Below are positions 25,880-34,157 of a DNA stretch of 64,000 nucleotides, piece by piece. Under the pieces are notes generated by a model, which ran no database searches, was not told the DNA's origin, and saw nothing but the letters and a program-made list of their open reading frames with translations. Source of the DNA: Ectobacillus panaciterrae DSM 19096. Lineage in GTDB: Bacteria > Bacillota > Bacilli > Bacillales > Bacillaceae_G. The position numbers and the translations under genes are program-made. Positions within the stretch are counted from its first letter, which is position 1; each line of letters starts with the position of its first letter. Location of the stretch: contig NZ_AUMR01000014.1 of assembly GCF_000430785.1 (NCBI RefSeq), forward strand, positions 44,977 to 108,976. Direction: 5' to 3'.

Positions 25880-27610
25880 ATGTTTAGTTTATTGCCTCTT
25901 ATGATTGAGCGCGTCGGTGTCCTTGTCATTGTTGCTTTTCTTTTGTCTCGCCTCAAATCCTTTAGGCGTATTGTGCAAAATGAGCATAGCTGGAAAGAAA
26001 AAATCGTTCTGACTGGCATTTTTGGCTTGTTTGGCATTATCAGCAACTATACGGGGATTGAAATCTATCGGGGAGAAATTGTAAATCAGAGTTGGCTGAT
26101 GGGAATAGAACCGACAAATGCTATCGCGAATACACGCATCATGGGCGTGGGAATCGGCGGCTTGCTTGGAGGTCCTGTTGTAGGGCTTGGGGTAGGTATA
26201 ATCGCAGGCGGGCATCGTTATGCATTGGGCGGTTTTACTGCAGGAGCGTGTGCTATATCTTCTGTTTTGGCAGGGCTTGCTGCCGGATGGATAGGCAAGA
26301 AATATAGGAGAAACGGTATGATTTCGCCGTGGCTCGCAGTCGGTGTCGGTATGATGATGGAAGCTTTACAAATGGTCATTATTTTACTCGTCACCAAACC
26401 GTTTGATTTAGCCTTAGATTTAGTGAGTACAATTGCTGTTCCGATGATTTTGATTAATGGTCTCGGAAATTTCATTTTTATGATTATCATTCAATCAATT
26501 TTGCGGGAAGAAGAAAAAACAAGAGCATTACAAACATACAAGGCGCTGTTGATTGCCGATCAAACGCTTCCTCACTTTCGACAGGGTTTGAATCCGCAAT
26601 CATGCAAAGCGGCTGCTGTTGTAATCCATCGTCTGACAGAAGCGGATGCGGTTGCGATTACAGATAGCGAACACGTGCTAGCGCATGTAGGAGGGGCATC
26701 AGATCATCACATTCCGTTTCAAAGCCCGGCTACTAAACTGACGAAAACCGTGCTTGAGACAGGAGAAATTATTACAGCCAAAAAGAAAGAAGATATTAAC
26801 TGTTTTGATGCAAACTGCCCGCTTCATGCTGCGGTTGTATTGCCTTTAAAGGTACATGAAAAAACAGTGGGAACGCTAAAATTATACTTTCAGCATGCTA
26901 ATCGCTTGGATAAAGTAGAACAGGAGCTTGCAGAGGGCTTGGCCCGGCTGTTTTCTACACAGCTGGAGCTTGCGGAGGCAGAGCAGCAAACGAAGCTCTT
27001 GAAGGATGCAGAAATTAAAGCGCTGCAAGCACAGATCAATCCGCATTTCTTGTTTAACGCCATTAACACGATTTCTGTGCTGTGCCGGACAGATGCGGAA
27101 AAGGCGAGAAAGCTGCTGCTGCAGCTAAGTGTATTCTTCCGCAGCAATCTGCAGGGGGCAAGGCAAATGCTGATTCCGATTGAAAAAGAGCTGGAGCATG
27201 TCCAAGCTTATTTATCGCTCGAGCAAGCCCGCTTTCCCAATAAGTATAAGGTGGAATTTCATATTGAATCCGGGATAGACATGGTTATGATTCCGCCGTT
27301 TACTCTGCAGCCGCTTGTAGAAAATGCGATTCGTCATGCGTTTCAAAAGGAAAAAAAGCAAGGAAAGGTCCATATCTATATCAACTCGGATGATAAGTAT
27401 GTGTATATACGGGTAGAAGATAACGGAAACGGCATCCCGCCGGAACGATTAGCTTCGCTTGGGACTGCAGTAGTTTCCTCTGAACACGGTACCGGAACTG
27501 CTTTATATAATATACGCGAACGTTTAAAGGGCTTATACGGCAAAGAGGCGCAATTTCATATTCGCAGCTGCCCTCAGGGCACAGAGGTTTCATTCAGAAT
27601 TGTTAAGTAA
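25880..27610 (+). CDS. lytS: LytS-type sensor histidine kinase
   Basis: 576 residues: five to six N-terminal membrane helices of the 5TM-5TMR_LYT sensor type (1-205), a GAF domain (about 225-350), then a LytS/YehU histidine kinase domain with the phospho-acceptor in NPHFLFNAINTI (about 383) and the ATP-binding motif EDNGNGIPPERLAS (about 513). Kinases of this type include B. subtilis LytS and E. coli BtsS, both connected to pyruvate. Gene order lytS-lytT-cstA here parallels the BtsS/BtsR-BtsT logic, so an extracellular pyruvate sensor is likely. The symbol reflects family, not proven function. Confidence 0.88.
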   Translation: MFSLLPLMIERVGVLVIVAFLLSRLKSFRRIVQNEHSWKEKIVLTGIFGLFGIISNYTGIEIYRGEIVNQSWLMGIEPTNAIANTRIMGVGIGGLLGGPVVGLGVGIIAGGHRYALGGFTAGACAISSVLAGLAAGWIGKKYRRNGMISPWLAVGVGMMMEALQMVIILLVTKPFDLALDLVSTIAVPMILINGLGNFIFMIIIQSILREEEKTRALQTYKALLIADQTLPHFRQGLNPQSCKAAAVVIHRLTEADAVAITDSEHVLAHVGGASDHHIPFQSPATKLTKTVLETGEIITAKKKEDINCFDANCPLHAAVVLPLKVHEKTVGTLKLYFQHANRLDKVEQELAEGLARLFSTQLELAEAEQQTKLLKDAEIKALQAQINPHFLFNAINTISVLCRTDAEKARKLLLQLSVFFRSNLQGARQMLIPIEKELEHVQAYLSLEQARFPNKYKVEFHIESGIDMVMIPPFTLQPLVENAIRHAFQKEKKQGKVHIYINSDDKYVYIRVEDNGNGIPPERLASLGTAVVSSEHGTGTALYNIRERLKGLYGKEAQFHIRSCPQGTEVSFRIVK

Positions 27611-27621
27611 AGGGGACTTAT

Positions 27622-28362
27622 ATGTTAAAAGTATTTGTAGTAGATGATGAGCCTTTAGCACGTGATGAATTAAAGTATTTGCTTCGGCGCAGCAAACAAG
27701 TAGAGATTGTAGGGGAAGCAGATTGTGCAGAAGATGCTATTCAGCAAATCCCACTTGTAAATCCTGATCTTATTTTTTTGGATATTCAGCTTTCTGAGGA
27801 TAGCGGCCTTGATATAGCAGAGAAACTGAAAGGGTTAAAAGATGCGCCTGCTATTGTGTTTGCGACTGCATATGATGAGTATGCGCTGCGGGCATTTGAA
27901 TTGAATGCCGTTGATTATGTATTGAAGCCGTTTGATGAGGAGCGCATTCAACAAACTTTGGAGAAAATTGCGAATATCAAGCAAATTGGAGAAAGAGGGG
28001 CCGTTCCTGCTGCAGAAGTCAGCCAAGCATCGCGTACAGGAAAGCTTGCGATTGCCATAGAGGACCGCATCTTGCTGATAGATGTGGAATATATCGTGTT
28101 TGTCGGGGCAGGGGAAGGACGAACTGTCATTAAAACACTGGAAGCAGAGTACAGAACAGGAGATACGCTTACTCTATTGGAAAAAAAGCTCCCTTCAAAT
28201 ATGTTTATGCGTGTGCATCGAGCATTTCTGATCAATGTAAATCATATCACTGAAGTCCAGCCATGGTTCAACGCCACATATAATATTATGATGAAAGACG
28301 GTTCCAAGGTGCCGGTAAGCCGCACGTATACGAAAGAACTGAAGAATTTACTTGGATTATAA
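27622..28362 (+). CDS. lytT: LytTR-type response regulator
   Basis: 246 residues. Receiver domain (1-120) with acidic pocket DDEP at 8-11, phospho-acceptor Asp in DLIFLDIQLSE (about 54) and the switch Lys in YVLKPFDEERI. A LytTR DNA-binding domain follows (about 140-245), including FMRVHRAFLIN and VPVSRTYTKEL. Twelve bases separate it from the kinase gene, so they form one operon. By family, phosphorylated LytTR proteins bind direct repeats; the likely target is the cstA promoter just downstream. Confidence 0.9.
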   Translation: MLKVFVVDDEPLARDELKYLLRRSKQVEIVGEADCAEDAIQQIPLVNPDLIFLDIQLSEDSGLDIAEKLKGLKDAPAIVFATAYDEYALRAFELNAVDYVLKPFDEERIQQTLEKIANIKQIGERGAVPAAEVSQASRTGKLAIAIEDRILLIDVEYIVFVGAGEGRTVIKTLEAEYRTGDTLTLLEKKLPSNMFMRVHRAFLINVNHITEVQPWFNATYNIMMKDGSKVPVSRTYTKELKNLLGL

Positions 28363-28426
28363 TTGCATTCTAAAGCCTGGCTATTGCGGTTCATCCTCCT
28401 TATTTTGCTATTCACTATGAAAATGA

Positions 28427-28442
28427 TGTAAAAGCGCTTTCA
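28427..28442. promoter_or_regulatory. cre-like site upstream of cstA
   Basis: TGTAAAAGCGCTTTCA (reverse complement TGAAAGCGCTTTTACA) differs from the optimal CcpA operator TGAAAGCGCTTTCA at one core position. Its place 48 bases before cstA fits carbon catabolite repression of a carbon-starvation transporter. Confidence 0.65.
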
Positions 28443-28489
28443 TTTTGTATGATAAAGCCATAAGAAGACGAATGGGAGGGCGCAATAAA

Positions 28490-30292
28490 ATGAATGCGAT
28501 TACAATGGTTATTGGTTCAATGTGCATTCTTATGATCGCTTATCGTTTATATGGAACTTTTATGGCAGTGAAAGTATTGAAGCTTGATGATTCCAAGCCG
28601 ACTCCAGCTCATGAAATGGAGGATGGCAAGGATTATGTGCCTACTAACAAATGGGTGGCGTTCGGGCACCATTTTGCTGCGATTGCGGCAGCAGGACCTC
28701 TTGTCGGTCCGATTCTTGCGGCACAGTTCGGGTATTTGCCAGGACTTTTATGGCTGTTAATCGGTGCTGTTATCGGGGGTGCCGTTCATGATGCGGTAGT
28801 GTTATTTGCATCAATGCGTAAAAATGGGCAATCTTTATCTGAAGTTGCGAAAGAAGAGCTTGGTCCGGTGGCGGGCTTCTGTACAGGCCTTGCGATGTTA
28901 TTCATTATTACAATTACAATGGCCGGTCTTTCAATGGTTGTCTTACATGCTTTGGAAAACAATCCTTGGGGTACATTCGCAGTAGGAAGCACGATTCCAA
29001 TTGCGATGGGCGTGGGATTATATCATAAGAAAACAGGAAATTTAAAAGGTGCCACAACAGTAGGATTTATTCTTGTGATGGCCGCGGTGTTTTCAGGTCC
29101 GTACATTCAAAATACAGTGCTTGGCGAATGGCTGACATTCGATATAAAAACATTAGCGATTATCTTGCCGGTATACGCTTTCTTTGCGGCAGCGCTTCCG
29201 GTTTGGCTATTGCTTGCACCGCGCGATTATTTGAGCAGTTTCATGAAAATCGGCGTATTTATCGCTCTTATTATCGGCATATTCGTAGTGAATCCGGGAA
29301 TTCCGTTCCCGGCAGTGACGAAATTTATAAACGGCGGCGGCCCGATTTTAGCAGGTCCGGTTTGGCCATTTATTTCTATCACAATTGCCTGCGGCGCGAT
29401 TTCAGGATTCCATGCATTCGTAGGCTCTGGTACAACGCCTAAGATGCTTGACCGCTGGAGCGATATCAAAGTAGTCGGCTTCGGTGCTATGTTAGTAGAA
29501 TCTTTAGTAGGGGTTATGGCCTTAATTGCCGCAACAGCTTTACATCCAGGAGATTATTTTGCGATCAATTCTACACCGGAAGTATTTAAAACTCTTGGCA
29601 TGTCAGTACAGCATCTTCCGGAGCTAAGCAAAGAAATCGGTTTGAACCTAGAAGGAAGAACGGGCGGTGCGGTAACACTTGCGGTTGGTATGACGTATGT
29701 CTTTACGGCCATTCCTTGGTTTGAAAAACTTGCATCTTTCTTCTTCCAATTCGTCATCATGTTCGAAGCAGTTTTCATCTTAACAGCAATTGATGCAGGA
29801 ACTCGTGTTGCACGTTATATTATTCAAGATTTCTTCGGGGAATTTTATAAACCTCTTAAACGAGTGGATTGGGTACCGGGGTCTATTTTTGCCAGCGCTT
29901 TGGCGTGCTTCATCTGGGGATACTTGCTGTTCTCAGGAGACATCAGCTCTGTATGGGCACTGTTCGGGGTATCCAATCAATTGATGGCGTCCATCGGTTT
30001 GATTATCGGTGCGACTGTAATCTTGAAGGTGGCAGATAAACGCATTTATGCCTTCACGTGCTTTATCCCGCTGGCTTACTTATATGTAACAGTAAACTAT
30101 GCAGGATACTGGATGATTGCGAATGTGTACTTGAATACAGCTTCTAAAGGATATAACGTATTAAATGGAGTGCTCTCCATTACTATGCTTGTGCTTGGCA
30201 TCATCATTATGATTACGGCTCTCAAGAAATGGGTAGAGCTTTGGAATAGTCCAAGATATACGTTAGATAGAAAACATACAAAAACAGCATAA
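28490..30292 (+). CDS. cstA: CstA family transporter (probable pyruvate or peptide uptake)
   Basis: 600 residues with about 16 membrane helices, the size of the shorter CstA members. Conserved CstA segments: FGHHFAAIAAAGPLVGPILAA near helix 2, GAVHDAVVLFASMRK, and GFHAFVGSGTTPKML. E. coli BtsT and CstA of this family import pyruvate with protons; others were linked to peptide use in starvation. The start ATG at 28490 follows GGGAGGGCG; the open frame extends to 28445 without a site. It lies after lytS-lytT with a cre-like site between, so both pyruvate sensing and catabolite repression likely act on it. Confidence 0.9.
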   Translation: MNAITMVIGSMCILMIAYRLYGTFMAVKVLKLDDSKPTPAHEMEDGKDYVPTNKWVAFGHHFAAIAAAGPLVGPILAAQFGYLPGLLWLLIGAVIGGAVHDAVVLFASMRKNGQSLSEVAKEELGPVAGFCTGLAMLFIITITMAGLSMVVLHALENNPWGTFAVGSTIPIAMGVGLYHKKTGNLKGATTVGFILVMAAVFSGPYIQNTVLGEWLTFDIKTLAIILPVYAFFAAALPVWLLLAPRDYLSSFMKIGVFIALIIGIFVVNPGIPFPAVTKFINGGGPILAGPVWPFISITIACGAISGFHAFVGSGTTPKMLDRWSDIKVVGFGAMLVESLVGVMALIAATALHPGDYFAINSTPEVFKTLGMSVQHLPELSKEIGLNLEGRTGGAVTLAVGMTYVFTAIPWFEKLASFFFQFVIMFEAVFILTAIDAGTRVARYIIQDFFGEFYKPLKRVDWVPGSIFASALACFIWGYLLFSGDISSVWALFGVSNQLMASIGLIIGATVILKVADKRIYAFTCFIPLAYLYVTVNYAGYWMIANVYLNTASKGYNVLNGVLSITMLVLGIIIMITALKKWVELWNSPRYTLDRKHTKTA

Positions 30293-30303
30293 TCAAGTGA
30301 AAG

Positions 30304-30324
30304 CAGACGGCAAAATGCCGTCTG
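30304..30324. terminator. Bidirectional terminator between cstA and pyk
   Basis: CAGACGGCA, AAA, TGCCGTCTG followed by TTTCTTTT. Confidence 0.8.
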
Positions 30325-30330
30325 TTTCTT

Positions 30331-31749
30331 TTATTCGGTAACATGCACTTTCATCAGATTCGTTGTCCCTATTTCGCCGACCGGAATTCCGGCTGTAATA
30401 ATGATAAGATCCCCTTTAGCTATAAGAGCAGCTTCTTCAGCTGTTTGTACCGCTTGTTTCAGCATTTCGTCCGTAGAGCTGCTTTTCTCTGCTAACAGAG
30501 GCTGCACGCCCCAGACAAGAGCGAGCTGACGGTGCACGCAATCATTGAATGTGACCGCAATAACAGGTGTCTTTGGACGGTATTTGGAAATCATTTTTGC
30601 CGTATAGCCGCTTTCAGTTGGAGCTAAGATGGCTTTTACATCCAAAGCGAGCGCCGCATAAGCAGCAGATTGTCCGATCACCTCTGTAATTTGTAGCTTT
30701 TGTTGCCGTATTCGCTCCTTCTGCAGCTCTTCGTATTTTAAAGATTGTTCAACGCGAGCGGCAATCCGGTGCATGGTCTGTACAGATTCAATCGGATAAA
30801 GACCGGCAGCTGTTTCACCAGAAAGCATAATTGCATCTGTTCCGTCAAAGACGGCATTCGCTACGTCGGATGCTTCCGCGCGGGTCGGACGAGGGTTTCG
30901 CTGCATGGAATCGAGCATTTGTGTCGCAGTGATGACCGGTTTTCCAGCAGAATTGCATTTTTTAATGAGCATTTTTTGTACAAGAGGCACTTCCTCTGCT
31001 GCTACTTCAATTCCCATGTCGCCGCGCGCTACCATGAGTCCGTCTGCGGCTTCCAAAATTTCATCGATATTATCAATGCCTTCTTGGTTTTCAATCTTAG
31101 GAATAACTCCAATATGCTTTGCGTTATGCTGAGACAAAATTTCTTTTACTTCCAGTACGTCAGCTGCTTTTCGAACGAATGATGCCGCAATATAATCGAC
31201 GCCTTGTCCAATTCCAAATACAATATCCTGCAAGTCCTTTTCTGTTACCCCGGGCAGGCGTATTTTTACGTTTGGAACGTTTACTCCTTTGTGATCTTTA
31301 ATAATACCGCCATGGATGACCTTTGTTTTTAATTCCTGGTTCGTTTTTTCTACTACTTCAAGCTCCATTAATCCATCATCAATGAGAAGATGAGCTCCGG
31401 CTTCTACATCATCATACAGTCCTTCATATGTAATGGAAAAGCGTTCTGCTGTTCCCAGCACTTTTTGCATCGTGACTGTGACCATTGCTCCGTCCTTTAA
31501 TTCCGCTTGTCCGCCTTCAAATTCATGCGTGCGAATTTTCGGCCCTTTAATATCGAGCAAGATTGCAATTGTTTTTTCTGTTTGTTTGGCTGCTTCCCGT
31601 ATCGTGTTAATGCGAACTTGGTGCTCTTCGTGTGTGCCGTGTGAAAAATTCAAACGTGCTACGTTCATGCCTGCTTCCATCAATTGAGTGAGCTTTTCTA
31701 AGCTCTCGCTTGCCGGTCCGATTGTACAGACGATTTTTGTTTTACGCAT
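30331..31749 (-). CDS. pyk: Pyruvate kinase, short form
   Basis: 472 residues. All catalytic landmarks are present: [12 protein letters not shown] (about 33), [11 protein letters not shown] (K+ and phosphate site), [10 protein letters not shown] with catalytic Lys and metal-binding Glu (about 218), ARGDMG (about 242) and the C-terminal regulatory domain. It converts PEP and ADP to pyruvate and ATP. The main Bacillus enzyme has about 585 residues because of an extra PEP-utiliser-like C-terminal domain; that domain is absent here, so this is probably a second isozyme. It is not beside pfkA as the main pyk usually is. The ribosome site GGAGGGAAAG precedes ATG. Confidence 0.93.
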   Translation of the reverse strand: MRKTKIVCTIGPASESLEKLTQLMEAGMNVARLNFSHGTHEEHQVRINTIREAAKQTEKTIAILLDIKGPKIRTHEFEGGQAELKDGAMVTVTMQKVLGTAERFSITYEGLYDDVEAGAHLLIDDGLMELEVVEKTNQELKTKVIHGGIIKDHKGVNVPNVKIRLPGVTEKDLQDIVFGIGQGVDYIAASFVRKAADVLEVKEILSQHNAKHIGVIPKIENQEGIDNIDEILEAADGLMVARGDMGIEVAAEEVPLVQKMLIKKCNSAGKPVITATQMLDSMQRNPRPTRAEASDVANAVFDGTDAIMLSGETAAGLYPIESVQTMHRIAARVEQSLKYEELQKERIRQQKLQITEVIGQSAAYAALALDVKAILAPTESGYTAKMISKYRPKTPVIAVTFNDCVHRQLALVWGVQPLLAEKSSSTDEMLKQAVQTAEEAALIAKGDLIIITAGIPVGEIGTTNLMKVHVTE

Positions 31750-31925
31750 TGCTTTCCCTCCTATCCGTATTAGATTGAGGATTCTGCAGGCTCTTCATGC
31801 ATAGGACAAGCAACCATTTTTATAATAATGTGTCTTTAATCCTACACCGGGCTAGTTCTAGCTGTATACATTGATAAAGTGGATTAGTCCATGCTATCAA
31901 CAGATTGACAGGAGAGAGAGTCATT

Positions 31926-32321
31926 ATGTTTTTTTTGAAGAAGTATTGGAAGACACTTGCGACTATTGTGGAGTGTCAATTGCTCAAGTTCTATAAGAAA
32001 ATTTTACAGCCTGCGCTCAAGAAATTATTATCTTCTGATGAACTTGCAGCGTTTATCCAATTAAATATGAAGCAAGCCGTTCAGGAGATTCTCGTATCCG
32101 AAGAATTTCAAGAGCTCATATGCTTCATTTTAAAAGAATGCAGTCAGTCTTCGTTTAAAGGAATTGCTGAAGAGTTACTGAATCAGGAAGTAGAGATTAT
32201 AACAACAGCGGGAACATTATCGGGAGTCATTGTCTTTGTCGGTGAAGACTATTTAACCTTACAAGAAACGCTAGCGGTAATGCTGCCATTTAACAGCATT
32301 ATATCAGTTCGTGAAGTTTAA
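31926..32321 (+). CDS. DUF2642-like protein 1
   Basis: 131 residues from ATG 31926, which follows AGGAGAGAGAG; the frame opens at 31905. A helical N-terminal region (about 1-80) with aromatic and Lys-rich stretches is followed by a small beta region (TTAGTLSGVIVFVGEDYLTL, then MLPFNSIISV) resembling the DUF2642 domain of the next gene. DUF2642 proteins occur in spore-formers, several as spore-surface or coat-associated proteins. No signal peptide. Function unknown; it forms a pair with the following gene, 20 bases apart. Confidence 0.6.
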   Translation: MFFLKKYWKTLATIVECQLLKFYKKILQPALKKLLSSDELAAFIQLNMKQAVQEILVSEEFQELICFILKECSQSSFKGIAEELLNQEVEIITTAGTLSGVIVFVGEDYLTLQETLAVMLPFNSIISVREV

Positions 32322-32341
32322 AGAAGAAGGGAGCAGGAAAT

Positions 32342-32539
32342 ATGTTTCGTGATGAATTGCGCACTCATGTAGGGTCGCTTGTTCAGCTTGTAACAGCAGT
32401 AGAAGTAGTGAACGGCATTTTACTTGCGGTTACAGATGATATGGCAGTAGTTCGTACATCCGGTGTTCCGTCTTACGGTTCGCCAGAGGATGTGATGGTC
32501 CGCATCCCTGTTATTTCGTATGTGAGATTGTTCAGTTAA
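32342..32539 (+). CDS. DUF2642-like protein 2 (YuzF-like size)
   Basis: 65 residues made almost entirely of one small beta domain (HVGSLVQLVTAVEVVNGILL, then VRIPVISYVRL). It matches the second half of the previous gene, suggesting a duplication in which this copy lost, or never had, the helical N-terminus. Strong AGAAGGGAGCAGG site. Function unknown; spore-surface association is inferred from the family. Confidence 0.65.
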   Translation: MFRDELRTHVGSLVQLVTAVEVVNGILLAVTDDMAVVRTSGVPSYGSPEDVMVRIPVISYVRLFS

Positions 32540-32620
32540 AAGAAGGAGACAAGCAGGCATCAAGATTCTATTTTGTCTCAAAATCTGCACCGTTGTTGTC
32601 GTTTTGTATATACGTTTTTT

Positions 32621-32662
32621 AAAGGAAGTTATCTTTATAAAAGAAACTTCTTTTCTTTTTTT
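32621..32662 (+). terminator. Terminator of the DUF2642 pair
   Basis: AAGGAAGTT and AAACTTCTTTT with a loop of about 13 bases, followed by CTTTTTTT. Confidence 0.65.
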
Positions 32663-32806
32663 ACCCATTTATATGAATTCTCTTTATTTCTATAGTGATT
32701 CTCTATTGTAAGGTGCGGAGAAGCTGTTGCCCTTGTGAAATAAGTCGATTTTGTCCCTTAGCGTTTTTCTTGGAGTATGGGAAAAAATTTAAAGGAGGAA
32801 TTTTTG

Positions 32807-33835
32807 ATGAGCTTCAACATGAAATATACTGTAACTCTTCGGTATTTAACGGCACCGAGTTTAAGACGGTCTGGAGTTGCGATGAATGATGTGGTGTTCA
32901 TCGTTGCCCATGACACAGGAAATGAAAATTCAACAGCGGCACAAAATGTGCGGTATTATGAAAGCTCACGCAATGACTTGAGCGCATCGGCGCATCTATT
33001 TGTAGATGATAGAGAAATATTGGAATGTATCCCGGTTTTGACAGGATCGCCGGAGAAGGCATGGCATGTGCGCTACAATGTGCCATACGATAATGACCGA
33101 TTCGGTGCAGATGCCAACGATTCCGCAGTCAGTGTGGAACTTTGCTTTTCAACAGACGGATCAATTGACAATGAAGAAGCATATAAACGCTATGTATGGG
33201 TGCTCGCTTATATTTGTTACCGTTTTGGACTGGACCCTGCGACAAGCATTGCAGGACATGAAGAGCTTGATCCAACAAGACGAGAGGATCCTTCAACGGC
33301 ACTTCGTTTAACGGGAAGAACCTTTGAGGATTTAGTGCGTGACGTGGTGTTGGAATATACAAAATCAAGCAATTTTTCAGCGCCGTCTGGCGGTGCAAGT
33401 AGCGTTACAGGTACTGCATTCATTTTGGCGAACGCTTTACATGTACGTTCCGAGCCGAGCTTAAGCGGTTCTATTCTAAAAACGGTGAATCAAGGAGAGG
33501 CATATCAAGTATTTTATGAGCAAAACGGGTGGTATAATGTTGGAGGAAATGAGTGGATCAGTGCGAATGCAAATTATGTACGCTTCGTTCCAGACGGAGA
33601 TATATTTCACACAACAGCTCCTTCTAGTAGCTTAAATGATGGAATAGGAACAGCTACTATTTTGGCATATGCCTTAAATGTACGATCTCAGCCAAGCTTG
33701 AACGGCACGGTAATTAAAACAGTAAGTAAGGGAGAAACATATAAGGTGTTCTATGAACAAGACGGCTGGTATAACGTAGGCGGAAATGAGTGGATTAGTG
33801 CTAGTTCGAAATATGTTAGATTTCGGGCAAAGTAA
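32807..33835 (+). CDS. N-acetylmuramoyl-L-alanine amidase with two SH3 domains
   Basis: 342 residues. The N-terminal amidase_2 (PGRP-like) zinc domain spans about 15-165, with zinc ligands plausible in VAHDTG, KAWHVR and GHEELDPTRREDP. Two SH3-type repeats follow (about 205-265 and 282-342); both contain LxVRSxPSL, then WYNVGGNEWISA, and they are close duplicates. The enzyme cuts the MurNAc-Ala bond in peptidoglycan and the SH3 repeats bind cell wall. No signal peptide is visible, as in phage endolysins such as those of B. anthracis prophages. AAAGGAGG lies 8 bases before ATG. No holin or other phage genes are near. Confidence 0.88.
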   Translation: MSFNMKYTVTLRYLTAPSLRRSGVAMNDVVFIVAHDTGNENSTAAQNVRYYESSRNDLSASAHLFVDDREILECIPVLTGSPEKAWHVRYNVPYDNDRFGADANDSAVSVELCFSTDGSIDNEEAYKRYVWVLAYICYRFGLDPATSIAGHEELDPTRREDPSTALRLTGRTFEDLVRDVVLEYTKSSNFSAPSGGASSVTGTAFILANALHVRSEPSLSGSILKTVNQGEAYQVFYEQNGWYNVGGNEWISANANYVRFVPDGDIFHTTAPSSSLNDGIGTATILAYALNVRSQPSLNGTVIKTVSKGETYKVFYEQDGWYNVGGNEWISASSKYVRFRAK

Positions 33836-33840
33836 TACCC

Positions 33841-33870
33841 AAAAGTGTACCGATATCGGTACACTTTTTT
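33841..33870 (+). terminator. Terminator of the amidase gene
   Basis: AAAGTGTACCGATATCGGTA, a perfect palindrome continuing into CACTTTTTT. Confidence 0.9.
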
Positions 33871-34157
33871 GAAAGATAAGAATAAAATTCCGCGTCTCTC
33901 CATTCTTTCCTTTCTCAGTTTTTAAGAAGCGTGTTACTTATACATAAAAAGCATGGCAGACAGAGAATAAAGAGATGCATCATCACCCGCTAGGATAGCA
34001 AGTTGTATTTAGTTTCCATTATGTGCATATTAATTTGCTCAACATTTCACAAATGTGCCACATGTGTTTGTGCCACTCTTCACAAATTGGTAGTATGCTT
34101 ATTACAGACCTGTTATACCAATAGTGTTATTTCATTAATTGAATGGAGGAGATTGGA
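33871..34157 (+). promoter_or_regulatory. Upstream region of pflB with Rex/Fnr-like operator
   Basis: TTGTGCCACTCTTCACAA at 34068-34085 fits the 18-bp Rex operator (TTGTGAA, 4 bases, TTCACAA) with two mismatches; its TGTG-8-CACA core also resembles an Fnr site. Another TTCACAAATGTG lies at 34046. Redox or oxygen control of pyruvate formate-lyase is expected for the enzyme. Confidence 0.55.
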
